The notes under the pieces are model-generated. The model did not search any database. It was not told where the DNA came from and worked only from the letters and a program-made list of their open reading frames with translations. Made by a program: the position numbers and the translations under genes. From Amycolatopsis suaedae (GTDB lineage Bacteria > Actinomycetota > Actinomycetes > Mycobacteriales > Pseudonocardiaceae): a stretch of 64,000 nt of DNA. The stretch is from positions 124,001 through 188,000 of the forward strand of contig NZ_SFCC01000013.1 in NCBI RefSeq assembly GCF_004214935.1, in the 5' to 3' direction. Positions 42,511 through 52,223 of the stretch are shown piece by piece. The stretch's first letter is position 1. Each line of letters starts with the position of its first letter.

Positions 42511-43119
42511 TCAGCCGACCATTCGGGCCAGGGCGGCACACGCCTTCTCGGCGACCTCGCAGTCCCGCGTTCCACCGTCGAGGTACGCCTGTACGGCGAA
42601 CCCGCTCAGCACGGCACGCAACGCCGCCGCCAGCTGCCCGGCCTGCTCGGCCGTGGTGCGGCGGCGAGGCCGGGTATGCGGAATCACCCGCCCGGTCAGC
42701 ATCCGGGTGAGCCGTTGCAGTTCCTGACGTTTGAGCTCCCGGCAGTGCAGCCGGAAGTCGTCGTCCTCGACCAGCAGCAACATCTCGGACAGCTCGGTGC
42801 GGCAGGCCACCGGCCCAGCGGCACTGGCCAGTGCCTGGAACCGCCGGGCGTACGCCACCAGCACGCCGGGCAGGTCCAGGTCGGTCGCGGACACCTCGCG
42901 CACGATGTCGATCTGCCCGGCGAACTGGTCCTCGACCGCGGCGGCGAAAAGCTTCTGCTTGCTGCCGAAGATCGAATAGACGGCGCCGGTCGTGAGGCCC
43001 GCGTCGTCCGCGATCGCCTCCAGTGTCACCGACGGTCCGGCGGCGGCGAGCATCCTCCGGGCCGACACCACCAACGCCCGGCGGTTGCGCTCCTGCTGTT
43101 CCGAACGACTGACGCGCAT
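42511..43119 (-). CDS. TetR-family repressor
   Basis: 202 residues from ATG 43119. The helix-turn-helix region is LVVSARRMLAAAGPSVTLEAIADDAGLTTGAVYSIFGSKQKLFAAAVEDQF (about 15-65), a typical TetR DNA-binding domain. The ligand-binding half is divergent, as usual. It is transcribed away from the M14 peptidase gene, sharing a 58-bp gap that contains a dyad. Confidence 0.88.
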   Translation of the reverse strand: MRVSRSEQQERNRRALVVSARRMLAAAGPSVTLEAIADDAGLTTGAVYSIFGSKQKLFAAAVEDQFAGQIDIVREVSATDLDLPGVLVAYARRFQALASAAGPVACRTELSEMLLLVEDDDFRLHCRELKRQELQRLTRMLTGRVIPHTRPRRRTTAEQAGQLAAALRAVLSGFAVQAYLDGGTRDCEVAEKACAALARMVG

Positions 43120-43129
43120 GAGAATCAGT

Positions 43130-43161
43130 ATAGTCGTCATTATCTGAATAACGGTGACTAT
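43130..43161. promoter_or_regulatory. Dyad between the TetR and M14 genes
   Basis: ATAGTC (43130-43135) and GACTAT (43156-43161) bracket an imperfectly symmetric centre (GTCATTAT ... ATAACGGT). The region is notably AT-rich for this genome. It is the likely TetR operator controlling both genes. Confidence 0.5.
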
Positions 43162-43177
43162 CTGAGCGAGGTCGATC

Positions 43178-44488
43178 ATGGACGTCCAGGCACTGCTGGA
43201 CCGGGTACCCGAACACGACCGGTTCCCTTCGGTCGACCGGATGCACGCCGAGCTCGACGAACTGGCCGCCACCTATCCGGACCTTGTCACCCTGCGCCGG
43301 ATCGGCACATCGCGGCTCGGCGAGCCGTTGCGGGTCATCACCGTCGGTTCCGGATCGCGGGACGCGGTGATCATCGGCGGTCCGCACCCCAACGAGCCGG
43401 TCGGCGCGCTCACCGTCAGCGTGCTGGCCCAGCTCCTGTGCGAGGACGCCACCCTGCGCGACCGGTCCGGCTTCCGCTGGCACCTGCTGCCCTGCGCCGA
43501 TCCGGACGGCGCCCGGCTCAACGAGACCTGGTATCGCCGGCCTGGTGACCGCTACACCTACAGCCGTCACTTCTATCGTCCCGCGATGGCCGAGCAGGTG
43601 GAGTGGACCTTCCCGCTGTTCACCGAGGACTACGTCTTCGACCGGTGCCTCCCGGAGACCCAGGCCCTGATGCGGCTCATCGACGCGACACGGCCCGCAT
43701 TCGTGTACTCACTGCACAACGGAGAGTTCAACGGCTGCTTCTACTACCTCAGCCGGGACGTTTCCGGACTGGCCGGGCGGCTCGCCGACCTCGCCACGGC
43801 GGAAGGCATCCCACTGCACCACGGCGAGCCCGAACTGCCCGGCGCGAGGCTCATGGCGCCCGCTGTGTACGAGACCACGGCCGGCAGCGTCCTGGCCGCG
43901 GGCGTCGGCGCCGGTGCCGGCAGCGCCGACTACGCCGCTACCTACGGCGCGCTTCACCTGGTGACCGAGGTGCCGTACTGGACCGATCCCAGGATCGCCG
44001 ACCAGGCACCGGCCGGAATCACCCGCGGCGCCGTCGCCGCCGCCGAGGCCGAAGAGCACCGGGAGTTGGCGGGCATCGTCACGGCGTCGCTGGCCGCGGT
44101 CGAATCCGGCCTGGTCGTGCCCTCCCCGTTCGGCCGCGCGGTGGCCGACACCCTCACCGTCCTCGACTCGGTCGAGGAACTGGCCGTCGCCGCGCCAGGA
44201 CATGATCGAATCGCCACCGTCGCCGAACTGTTCAGCAGCCGGCAGCGAGTACACCTGTTCCGCCTGCGACTGGCTGGAATGCTGCTGCGTCAGCTCGACG
44301 CGGAACTGGCGGCGGGCAACGCCACCCCCGCGATCCGTACCGAGCACGCCCGGCTTTCGCGCCTGTTCGACGACTGGCATGCGCGGGCGCATGAGTTCGC
44401 GCCGGGCGAGACCATTCCGCTGCGCACCCTGGCCCGCGTCCAGCTCGGTGCGGCGCTGCTGGCCGTCGATGCCCTCAACCAGGCGTGA
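43178..44488 (+). CDS. M14-family zinc carboxypeptidase-like protein
   Basis: 436 residues. Zinc ligands appear as H70 and E73 in IIGGPHPNEPVGAL and H180 in FVYSLHNGEFNGCFYY; a catalytic glutamate is likely in HLVTEVPYW (~265). Residues CADPDGARLNETWYRR contain the substrate-binding arginine pattern. There is no signal peptide, so unlike digestive carboxypeptidases it is intracellular, perhaps removing a terminal amide or peptide group. It is controlled by the divergent TetR protein. It overlaps the convergent oxidoreductase gene by 14 bp. Confidence 0.83.
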   Translation: MDVQALLDRVPEHDRFPSVDRMHAELDELAATYPDLVTLRRIGTSRLGEPLRVITVGSGSRDAVIIGGPHPNEPVGALTVSVLAQLLCEDATLRDRSGFRWHLLPCADPDGARLNETWYRRPGDRYTYSRHFYRPAMAEQVEWTFPLFTEDYVFDRCLPETQALMRLIDATRPAFVYSLHNGEFNGCFYYLSRDVSGLAGRLADLATAEGIPLHHGEPELPGARLMAPAVYETTAGSVLAAGVGAGAGSADYAATYGALHLVTEVPYWTDPRIADQAPAGITRGAVAAAEAEEHRELAGIVTASLAAVESGLVVPSPFGRAVADTLTVLDSVEELAVAAPGHDRIATVAELFSSRQRVHLFRLRLAGMLLRQLDAELAAGNATPAIRTEHARLSRLFDDWHARAHEFAPGETIPLRTLARVQLGAALLAVDALNQA

Positions 44489-45320
44489 CGCCGACGGTCC
44501 CGGCGAGCTTGCCGAGGTAGCCGGTGACGACGTCCGCCGGTGCGTCCGGCAGTCCGAAGAGGACCTCGGTCACCCCGGCCTCGGCCCACTCGGCCAGCAG
44601 GTCCGGCTTCGGTTTACCGGCCAGGGCGATCACCTCCGGCGTGCCGTCGCGGCCCGCCTCGTCCCAGAGCTTGCGCAGCTGCCGGGCCCGCTCGCCGATG
44701 TCGCGGTCGGCCGGCGTGGTCATCCAGCCGTCGGCGTGCCGTGCGATCCAGGCCAGGTTGCGGTCGGTGCCGCCCGCGCCGAGGACCACCGGGATCGGCC
44801 CGGGTTTCGGCCATGCCCAGCTCGGCCCGAAGCGGACGAACTCGCCGTCGTAGCTGGCTTCCTCCTGTGTCCACAGTGCACGCATGGCGGCCAGGTACTC
44901 GCGCAGCGCGGTCCGGCGCCGGTTGCCCGGCACGCCGTGATCGGCCAGCTCGTCGGTGTTCCAGCCGAATCCCGCGCCCAGCTTGACTCGGCCGCCGGAC
45001 AGGTGATCCAGGGTCGCGATGGTCTTGGCCAGTGCGATCGGGTCGTGCTCGGTCGGCAGGGCGACGGCGGTGCACAAGGTGATCCGCTCGGTCACCGACG
45101 CGGCCGTCGCCAGCGCGACCCACGGGTCGAGCGTGCGCAGGTAGCGGTCGTCGGGCAGCTCACCGGTGCCGGTGCCCGGATGCGCCGCGTCCCGCCGGAC
45201 CGGGATGTGCGTGTGCTCGGGGACGGCGAACGAGGCGAAGCCCGCCTCCTCGGCCGCCCTGGCGGCGGCCGAGGGGGTGATGCCGCGGTCGCTGGTGAAC
45301 AACACGACGCCATACCGCAC
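44475..45320 (-). CDS. LLM-class F420-dependent oxidoreductase
   Basis: 281 residues from GTG 45320 with GAGGAG upstream. RYGVVLFTSDRGITPSAAARAAEEAGFASFAVPEHTHIPV, then VALATAASVTERITLCTAVALPTEHDPIALAKTIATLDHLSGGRVKLGAGFGWNTDELADHGV are textbook LLM/F420 signatures (TIM barrel, cofactor binding in SGGRVKLGAGFGWN). A KstR-like palindrome lies 38 bp upstream, hinting at a role in steroid metabolism. The substrate is unknown. Confidence 0.88.
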   Translation of the reverse strand: MRYGVVLFTSDRGITPSAAARAAEEAGFASFAVPEHTHIPVRRDAAHPGTGTGELPDDRYLRTLDPWVALATAASVTERITLCTAVALPTEHDPIALAKTIATLDHLSGGRVKLGAGFGWNTDELADHGVPGNRRRTALREYLAAMRALWTQEEASYDGEFVRFGPSWAWPKPGPIPVVLGAGGTDRNLAWIARHADGWMTTPADRDIGERARQLRKLWDEAGRDGTPEVIALAGKPKPDLLAEWAEAGVTEVLFGLPDAPADVVTGYLGKLAGTVGVTPG

Positions 45321-45357
45321 CCCACGCTCCTCACGTCGGTGATCCGTAGGGCCACGT

Positions 45358-45371
45358 TAGAACACGTTCTA
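45358..45371. promoter_or_regulatory. KstR-like operator TAGAACACGTTCTA
   Basis: A perfect 6-2-6 palindrome, fitting the KstR consensus TnnAACnnGTTnnA known from mycobacterial and rhodococcal cholesterol genes. It lies directly upstream of the oxidoreductase gene and 15 bp from the stop of the convergent-side gene. Confidence 0.55.
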
Positions 45372-45385
45372 CTTTTTCGCCAGTG

Positions 45386-48373
45386 TCAGGCGATGGGCTC
45401 GATCCAGATGTTGCGGAACCTCGGATTCTCGCCCGGATCACCGTGGTCCTGCAGCCGGATGGCGCCCGGGTTCGGGTTCTCCGGATTGCCCGCGCCGGTC
45501 GGGCCGTCGATGGCGACGTCGTCGTGCACCACGACGCCGTTCCACACCACGGTGACCCTGGCGTTGTCGGTCTTGTTGCCCGCGCCGTCGAACCGTGCGG
45601 CGCGGAACGTGATGTCGTAGGTCTGCCAGGTCCCCGGCGGTGCCGCGGCGTTGGCGTCCGGCGCCTTCTTCAGGTAGATGGCGCCCGCCTCGTTGTTCGC
45701 GGGCGTGGTGTCACCGAACGATTCCAGCACCTGGACCTCGTAGCGTTCCTGGATGTAGACGCCACTGTTGCCCCTGGCCTGCCCGGTCACCTCCGGCGGG
45801 TAGTGCGGCTCGTACCACTCGACGTGCATCCGGAAGTCGCCGAACTGCTTCCTGGTGCGGATGTCACCGCCGAGCGACTCCATCGAGCCGTCCGCGACGG
45901 GCCAGGTCGCCGGGCCGCCGGTGCGTTTCTCCCAGGCGTCGAGGCCGGTGCCGTCGAACAGCTGGATCCGCTGGGCCTCGGTGACGGTGAGGTTGTCGAG
46001 GTTGACGTGGCCGGTGTCGCCCTCGTCGTGGCGGTAGGTGATCGTGTTCTCGCCCGCGGCGAGCTGGAGGGTTTCCGGCTGGGTCGCCCAGGTGTCCCAG
46101 TTGCCGGTACTGGCCAGCCTGATCTGCCGGACCTTCGTGCCGTTGACGTGGACGCTCACCGACTTGGTTCCCATCCCCGGCGGGTTGGGGCCGTTGGAGA
46201 ACCGCAGGCCGGCGTTGTAGTTCCCGGCCTTGGGCACGGTCACCGTGAAGGCCGTGCCGGCGCCCTGGGTGCCGTAGCCGTCGACGAAACCGGTGCCGGT
46301 GTAACCGCTGTGGTCAGTGGCCACCCCGGCGCCGCCGCTGAGGGCGGCCCGCTCGGCCTCGTACGTCGTACCCGCCGGCGGGCCGCCGACCAGGGAGTTG
46401 AGCGTGTACCACGCCTCGGTGCTCCACAGCGGCGTGCCGGCCTGCGAGGTGAACGGGCGGGGCGAACGGACGTGCACCACGTGGCCGGCCCGCAGCCCGG
46501 CCAGCTTCAGGGTGACCTTCGTGCGGTCGGCGGACAGCTCCGCGGAACTCACCGCGAGCGTCTGCTCGTCGATCTTCGGACCGCCGTAGGCGGCGGTGGG
46601 GTGATACCGCCACTGCTGGACCTGGTACCGGGCCGCCAGGTTCCGCGCGGTCTCGGCGGACACCGGCTGGGTGTACTCCAGTTCGAATCCGCCCTCGACG
46701 GCCCGCATCGCGCGGATGTCGAAGAACGCGGCACTGTTCGGGGTCAGTTTCTGCAGGCCGTGGTTGAGCTTGCCGGGCTGGCCCCAGTTGCCACCGCCGC
46801 CGATGCCGCCGGTGTAGATGGCGCCGTCGGGCCCGATGCTGATCCGGCTGACACCGGACTCCAGCCCCTGGGTCATCCGGAACACCGCGCCCTGGTACTC
46901 GCCGTTGACCTTCTCCAGATAGGCCCGCTGCAGACCACCGTAGGTCACGTCGCCGTACACCAGCTGCCCGGCGAACGGACCACGCGCGAGCATGACCGGG
47001 TTGCTCGGCGAGTTGGCGATCTCGTTGTGCGGCAACCACAGCACGGGCGCGGTCACCGGCTCGGAGTCGAACGGGCCGGCCGGGTTGGTGTAGTGGTTGA
47101 AGAACCGGTCCTGCTTGACCCGCACCAGTTTGTTGGCCGGGAGCCAGCCGCCCTGGTTGTCGGTGACGAACAGGTCGTTCTCCGGTCCCCAGCCGATGCC
47201 GTTCGGCGTGCGCAGGCCGCCGGCGATGTAGGACACCTCACCGGTCGCCTTGTTGATCTTGATCGTGGTCCCGCGGTTGGGCGCCGGCTGCGGGTCGGTC
47301 GTCGCGCCACCGCGATTGATCGACACCGACAGGTTGGCGTAGAAGAATCCGTCCCGGTACAGCAGGCCGAACGCGAACTCGTGGAAGTTGCCGCCGTAGG
47401 GCCAGGTGGCGACGGTGCGGTAGTCGTCGGTCACGCCGTCGCCGTCGGTGTCGTTCAGCTCGACGAGCCGGGTCTTCTCCGACACGTACAGCTTGCCGTC
47501 GACCTCCTTGATCCCCATCGGTTCCTTCAGCCCGCTGGCGATGCGCTGGCGGGTCACCTTCGACGAGTCGGTGGTGCTCAGGACGTTGCCCAGCACCCAG
47601 ACCTCGCCCGCCACCTGCTCGGAGCCGCCCCACGTGGTGATGGCCAGCCGCCCGCCGCGCAGCCACTCCATCCCGGTGACCTGCGGTTCGAAGCCCTCGG
47701 GCCGCAGGTCGGTCAGGGTGAGACCGGGGTGCACCCCGGCCAGCGGCAGGCCGTCCCCCGGCGAGTCGGTGGACGCTTCGCACTCCTTGCGGCCCGGCGA
47801 GGTGACCCGCACGACGTCGGCATCGGTGCTGAGCACCGAGTTCGGCACGAGCGTGAAGCCCGCGGCACCCGGCGGCCGCCACTCCAGGGTGACCTGCTGA
47901 CCCCCGCCGTTGTCGAAGTGGTCGATCCGCAACGCGTGGTATCCCGTGCCGAGTTCGGCCGCCCCCGTCGCGGGCGTCGCCCCGTGCAGCCCGTCGTGGT
48001 TGATCACGACCTTGTCGTCCAGGCGCAGCCGGGACCCGTCGTCGCTGGTGAGCCGGAACTCGTACCGGCCCGCGGTGGCGATGTTGAGGTTGGCGGTCAC
48101 CTCGGACACGAACCGGTCGGCGACACCGAAGTCGCTCGTGGCGCTCCAGTCGATCACCGGCATCAGCTTGTCCACGTTGGGCGTCTGGCCCGACTTGATC
48201 ACGCAGAGCTTCGCCAGGTCGGTCTGCAGGTCGAACACGCGCAGGGTGACACCCGGTTCCTGGGGCGGGATGTCGGCGGCCGCCTGCGCCGGTGCCAGCC
48301 CGGCCAGCGCGGTGGACAGCGCGATCGCGGCGACGGCGGAACGGCGCAGGCGTCTGCGGGCAGCGAGAAGCAT
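45386..48373 (-). CDS. Secreted PA14 / beta-propeller / CBM / DUF1080 multidomain protein
   Basis: 995 residues with a Sec signal peptide (residues 1-~32, RRRLRRSAVAAIALSTALAG...AQA). Modules in order: PA14 domain (~45-165, YEFRLTSDDGSRLRLDDKVVINHDG); a six-bladed sorbosone-dehydrogenase-like propeller (~190-510, GMEWLRGGRLAITTWGG, RTPNGIGWGPENDLFVTDNQGG); a linker beta domain; a CBM35/CBM6 module (~650-780, YEAERAALSGGAGVATDHSGYTG); and a C-terminal DUF1080 domain (~795-995, LFDGTGLDAWEKRTGG...GNSGVYIQERYEVQVLES). DUF1080 proteins include 3-keto-disaccharide hydrolases. The role is extracellular sugar degradation. Confidence 0.85.
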   Translation of the reverse strand: MLLAARRRLRRSAVAAIALSTALAGLAPAQAAADIPPQEPGVTLRVFDLQTDLAKLCVIKSGQTPNVDKLMPVIDWSATSDFGVADRFVSEVTANLNIATAGRYEFRLTSDDGSRLRLDDKVVINHDGLHGATPATGAAELGTGYHALRIDHFDNGGGQQVTLEWRPPGAAGFTLVPNSVLSTDADVVRVTSPGRKECEASTDSPGDGLPLAGVHPGLTLTDLRPEGFEPQVTGMEWLRGGRLAITTWGGSEQVAGEVWVLGNVLSTTDSSKVTRQRIASGLKEPMGIKEVDGKLYVSEKTRLVELNDTDGDGVTDDYRTVATWPYGGNFHEFAFGLLYRDGFFYANLSVSINRGGATTDPQPAPNRGTTIKINKATGEVSYIAGGLRTPNGIGWGPENDLFVTDNQGGWLPANKLVRVKQDRFFNHYTNPAGPFDSEPVTAPVLWLPHNEIANSPSNPVMLARGPFAGQLVYGDVTYGGLQRAYLEKVNGEYQGAVFRMTQGLESGVSRISIGPDGAIYTGGIGGGGNWGQPGKLNHGLQKLTPNSAAFFDIRAMRAVEGGFELEYTQPVSAETARNLAARYQVQQWRYHPTAAYGGPKIDEQTLAVSSAELSADRTKVTLKLAGLRAGHVVHVRSPRPFTSQAGTPLWSTEAWYTLNSLVGGPPAGTTYEAERAALSGGAGVATDHSGYTGTGFVDGYGTQGAGTAFTVTVPKAGNYNAGLRFSNGPNPPGMGTKSVSVHVNGTKVRQIRLASTGNWDTWATQPETLQLAAGENTITYRHDEGDTGHVNLDNLTVTEAQRIQLFDGTGLDAWEKRTGGPATWPVADGSMESLGGDIRTRKQFGDFRMHVEWYEPHYPPEVTGQARGNSGVYIQERYEVQVLESFGDTTPANNEAGAIYLKKAPDANAAAPPGTWQTYDITFRAARFDGAGNKTDNARVTVVWNGVVVHDDVAIDGPTGAGNPENPNPGAIRLQDHGDPGENPRFRNIWIEPIA

Positions 48374-48494
48374 CGGTGCTCCTAGTGGGGACGGCGGGGA
48401 CGCACCTCTGTGAGGTCCAGATGAAATCTATGGACCCTTTCGTTTCGAGTCAACGAAAGAACGGCCGCACGGTTCGAAAGTAGGCCGAATGGTC

Positions 48495-49114
48495 CTACGC
48501 CTCCGCGGCCAGTTCGCCCCGCAGCCGCTCACCGGGCGGAAACTCGCCCGTGTCAAGGAAAGTCAGCCAGTCAGCCGAGTCGAAAACACAGTTGCCCGAC
48601 CGGAGCCTGCCGAACTCGGCGGCGATCCATAGCGGCGCAACGTGGTGTACCTGCCGCCGGACCACCGCGCGCAGAACACACCGTGGTCGGTGGACGGCAA
48701 CCGGGACAGGGTCTGCAGGAAACAGCCGTCGGCACTCGCCCCGGCCTCGCGCGGCTCCCGGCCGCCGAGAATCCGCCAGACGACCGGAGTTCCCAGCGCC
48801 CGGCTCGCCCCGTCGGTCCAGAACCGGGCGTCGTGCGCGGCGCCGGTCACGACGGTGAACTCGTCGCTCACCCACGGCTCGGTCACCCGTCGTTCGGTCA
48901 CCACGTGTTCCACGGTCACCTCGTCCGCGACCAGCCGGACCACCTCGACCACCGAGACGTCCCCGGGGCGCGGACCGAACCGCAGGTAGTTCTCCAGGAC
49001 GAGCGTGACCGCGCCCCCGGGCGACCGCTCGGCCCGTGCCAGGTGCCCGTCCTCGAAGCCGTTGCGCTCGCCGAGCCACGCCTCGAGCGCGGCAGGGTCC
49101 GAGATTCTGAGCAC
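48495..49114 (-). pseudogene. Frameshifted gene of unknown function
   Basis: From GTG 49114 the frame reads VLRISDPAALEAWLGERNGFEDGHLARAERS ... FCARWSGGRYTTLR. Near 48635-48645 the sense moves to another frame ending APLWIAAEFGRLRSGNCVF...SADWLTFLDTGEF. The joined protein would be about 205 residues. The second half looks genuine, so a one-base indel or a sequencing error has split the gene. I recognise no family. In the first frame the stop comes at 48563 after a nonsense tail. Confidence 0.6.
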
Positions 49115-49186
49115 CGGGCAAGTATGTCGCGGCTTGACAACGCGAGTCACCGACCGGACTGTGTACCTTCGGCCGAACCGAGGGGG

Positions 49187-49555
49187 TCACGTTGTCCGGG
49201 CAGCGCGCAGCTCTGGCCGCGGCCGCTCTTCCAGGGAGACCTTGACCGTGGCCTTCGCGGTGCCCTTGGCCAGGATCGCGGTCAGCTTGCCGCTCTCGAT
49301 CCCGAGTTCGCAGCCGAACTCGACGGCGACCTTGTCCGGTTTCACCGTGCCCAGGCCGCTCAGCACGGCATCCGTGACGGATTTGGTCACCGACCCCACG
49401 GCCTCGGTGAACTCGCGGAACACCAGCAGCCGGGCGGCGACCTCCTCGTCCTCTCCGCCACCGACCACAGCAGCCTCGACGTAGACCTGCCGGCCTTCGA
49501 CGTCGACCGGCACGTAGACGGAACCGCCGCGCACCACAGGGCCTTCGATAGTCAC
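49187..49555 (-). CDS. Trypco1-like (trypsin-co-occurring) protein
   Basis: 122 residues from GTG 49555, with GGAGG four bases upstream. After VYVPVDVEGRQVYVEAAVV comes the core VKPDKVAVEFGCELGIESGKLTAILAKGTAKATVKVSLEE, close to the small beta domain (Trypco1/CU044_2847 type) found beside trypsin-like or effector proteins. Such domains are proposed adaptors in NTPase/protease conflict systems. No protease gene is adjacent, so it is an orphan here. Confidence 0.65.
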   Translation of the reverse strand: MTIEGPVVRGGSVYVPVDVEGRQVYVEAAVVGGGEDEEVAARLLVFREFTEAVGSVTKSVTDAVLSGLGTVKPDKVAVEFGCELGIESGKLTAILAKGTAKATVKVSLEERPRPELRAARTT

Positions 49556-49711
49556 ATGTCCTCCGCTCGGGCCGAGACCGTCGCCGCCGTGGCGGCTCAC
49601 CCGCTATCCAAGCGGACGGGGCCGACCGGCGAAAGAACCGCGGCCCCGGGCGGCCCGAGCGTGAGACAATCCCCGCGTGAGGGCACCAGCCGACCCCTGC
49701 CGTAGGTGACC

Positions 49712-51041
49712 ATGGACCTGTGCTTCGCCGGTGTGCGTGATCAGCTGACGGCGTTGCGGCGCGGGCAGGTGACCTCCACCGCCCTTGTTGAGTCCTATTT
49801 GGACCGTATTGCGCGGCTGGACGGCGAACTGAACGCGTTCCGCGTGGTGTTCGGCGATGCCGCGCGCCGGGCCGCCGAGGATGCCGACGCGCGGCGGGCG
49901 GCAGGCGACCGGTCTCCGCTTCTGGGAATCCCGGTCGCGGTCAAGGAGGAGACCGACCTGGCCGGGCTGCCGACGACGAACGGCACCGACGCCGTCACCC
50001 GTGTCGCGGACCACGACGCGGAGGTCGTCACCCGGCTCCGGCGGGCCGGAGCGATCATCCTGGGGCGGACGCGGGCGCCCGAGCTGTGCCTGTGGCCGTT
50101 CACCCAGACCTCTTTCGCGGGCCCGACACGCAATCCCTGGTCGCTTGCCTACTCGCCCGGCGGGTCCAGCGGCGGTGCCGCGGCAGCCGTCGCGGCCGGT
50201 CTCGTCTCCGCGGCGCTGGGCAGCGACGGCGGCGGGTCGATCCGGATGCCGGCCGCCGCGACGGGGCTGTTCGGCCTGAAGCCGCAGCGTGGCCGACGCG
50301 GCGCTCCTGCTGGACGTGCTGCACGGGCCGGCGCCAGGCGACCGCCACACGGCGGCACCACCGGCCGTCCCGTTCGCCGAGGCGGCAGGCACGCCACCAG
50401 ATCGGCTACGGGTCGGGGTGTCGCTGCGCCCCTGGCCGGTCGGTGGCCGCCTCGATCCGCAGGTCGTCCGGGCCGTGCACGAAACGGCTCGCGTGATCGA
50501 GAAGCTGGGGCACGACGTCGTCCGCATCGAGCCGCCGCTGACCGACCGGACGGGCATGTTCAGCTACGCACCCCGTTACGTGCACTCGGCCGCCGTGACC
50601 GCGGCAGCCGTCGACGAGCCGCGACGGTTGTCGCCGTCGACCCGCCGGCTGGCCGCGTTCGGCAGGCTGCACCCGCAGGTCATGGTCTCGGCCGCCCGCC
50701 GGTACAGCGATCGCGTGGCCGAGCGCGCGAACCGCGTGTTCGACACGGTCGACGTGCTGCTCACCCCGGTGACCCCGCGCCCGGCGCTGCGGGTGGGTGA
50801 GCTGTTCGAACGCGGCTGGTTCGCCACCGCGCTGGGGGCGCAGCGCCACACGGCGTTCATGACCCTGTGGAACCTGGCGGGCAACCCGGCCGCCGCGGTG
50901 CCTGCCGGGCGTACCGGTGACGGTCTCCCCATCGGTGTGCAACTCGTCGGCCGGCCACACGACGAAACCACCCTCCTGGCGCTGTCCGCCCAGCTGGAGG
51001 CCGAACGCCCCTGGGCGCAGCTACGGCCTCCGGTGGGCTGA
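49712..51041 (+). pseudogene. Amidase-signature gene broken by an internal deletion
   Basis: The first frame encodes a normal amidase start (ATG 49712; Lys in [45 protein letters not shown]). At about 50285-50293 the sequence passes directly from the QRG codons to [13 protein letters not shown] in the +1 frame, which continues to a proper C-terminus (AGRTGDGLPIGVQLVGRPHDETTLLALSAQLE). Intact amidases have ~30-40 residues between these points. A frame-shifting deletion therefore removed that stretch. Both halves are otherwise well kept, so the event looks recent. Confidence 0.8.
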
Positions 51042-51057
51042 TCACGCCGATTCCGGA

Positions 51058-52131
51058 TCAGGCAAGGGACGGGAAGAGAGCCAGGGCGTTGCGGCGGTTG
51101 ATCGAGTCGAGCAGCCGCCGGTCCAGCTGGGGATCTCGATCGAGCGCTCCGGCGGCTGCCGCGACCTCCTTCGCCGGTGCGGCGGGCCAGTCCGATCCGT
51201 ACAACAGGTGCGTCGACGGCACGGCAGTCAGGAGCGTGGGGGTGGCGTACGGTGAGGTCGGCTGCGCCGTGTCGTAGTAGAACCGGTTCAGCGCCGCGCG
51301 GACACTCCGCACGTCGGGGCCTTCGCCAAGCCTGCCCGCGAGTTCGAGCCGGCCACCGATGTAGGGCAGGAAGCCGCCACCGTGGCTGAGGATGATCGAC
51401 AGATCGCGGTTGTGGTCGAGGGTCTTCGAGGTCATCAGGCTCAGCGCGGTGCGGGTGGTCGCGACCATGTACTCGGCGACGTAGTTGTCCACCCCGCGAA
51501 TCACGGGTTCGTGTTCTCCCGGCAGGTTGTCCGGATGGACGAGGACCACGGCCCTTCGCTCGTTCAGCGCACCGAAGACGCGGGCGAACGACGGATCACC
51601 GAGATAACGGGCCGTCTTCGGCGTCTGCCCGACATGGCTCATCATCAGCACCCCGTCCGCGCCGAGCTGGTCGAACGCGTAGTCCACCTCGGACAGTGCG
51701 ACATCGACGTGCGGCAGCGGAACGTAAGCCAGGAAACCGAATCGCGTCGGCCGGTCGCGGGCCAGCTCGGCGAGCGCCTCGTTGATCACCCGTGCCGCCT
51801 GCCGAGCCACCGCCGGGTCACCTTCGACGACCGCGGTCGGCAGCGGTGCCGACGCGACGCCCACGGCGATCCCGTTCGCGTCCATTGTCGCCAGCGTTTC
51901 GGCGAGATCCCAGTCCGCCCAGCGTGGCCACTGGTCGCGGCCGGGAGGGAGAAGGCCTTGCCGTACCGCCCATTCCTGTACTGCGGGCGGAGTCGCGTGG
52001 TGATGTGTGTCGATCCGCCCGCGGTGCCTGGTGTCGTCCGCGGCGACCGCACCCGGCGCCGGTAGTGCGAGGCTGCCGGCAGCGGCCGACGTCGCCACCA
52101 GGAATCCTCGTCGGCTGACGTTGTTTACCAT
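51058..52131 (-). CDS. Tat-exported amidohydrolase (ACMSD-like)
   Basis: 357 residues from ATG 52131. The twin-arginine signal is NVSRRGFLVATSAAAGSLALPAPGAVA (about 4-30). The barrel metal site opens with RIDTHHHATPPAV (H-x-H), with SHVG and VVLVHPDN in the middle, SHGGG next, and YGSDWPAAPAKE at the end. This is the amidohydrolase-2/ACMSD-type pattern, decarboxylating or hydrolysing aromatic acids. The substrate is unknown. Export via Tat implies cofactor-loaded folding in the cytoplasm. Confidence 0.86.
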   Translation of the reverse strand: MVNNVSRRGFLVATSAAAGSLALPAPGAVAADDTRHRGRIDTHHHATPPAVQEWAVRQGLLPPGRDQWPRWADWDLAETLATMDANGIAVGVASAPLPTAVVEGDPAVARQAARVINEALAELARDRPTRFGFLAYVPLPHVDVALSEVDYAFDQLGADGVLMMSHVGQTPKTARYLGDPSFARVFGALNERRAVVLVHPDNLPGEHEPVIRGVDNYVAEYMVATTRTALSLMTSKTLDHNRDLSIILSHGGGFLPYIGGRLELAGRLGEGPDVRSVRAALNRFYYDTAQPTSPYATPTLLTAVPSTHLLYGSDWPAAPAKEVAAAAGALDRDPQLDRRLLDSINRRNALALFPSLA

Positions 52132-52223
52132 GCGGGGACACTGTCGTACGCCGACGACCCGGCGCAGTGCCGCCAGCACCCGTGTCCGGCCTCGGGTTGT
52201 CCCTACCTTCCCGGTTGCCGTCG

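Noticed and set aside
45383-48385. A 1000-residue plus-strand open frame
   Set aside because: It is antisense to the secreted multidomain protein, which has a signal peptide and recognisable modules.
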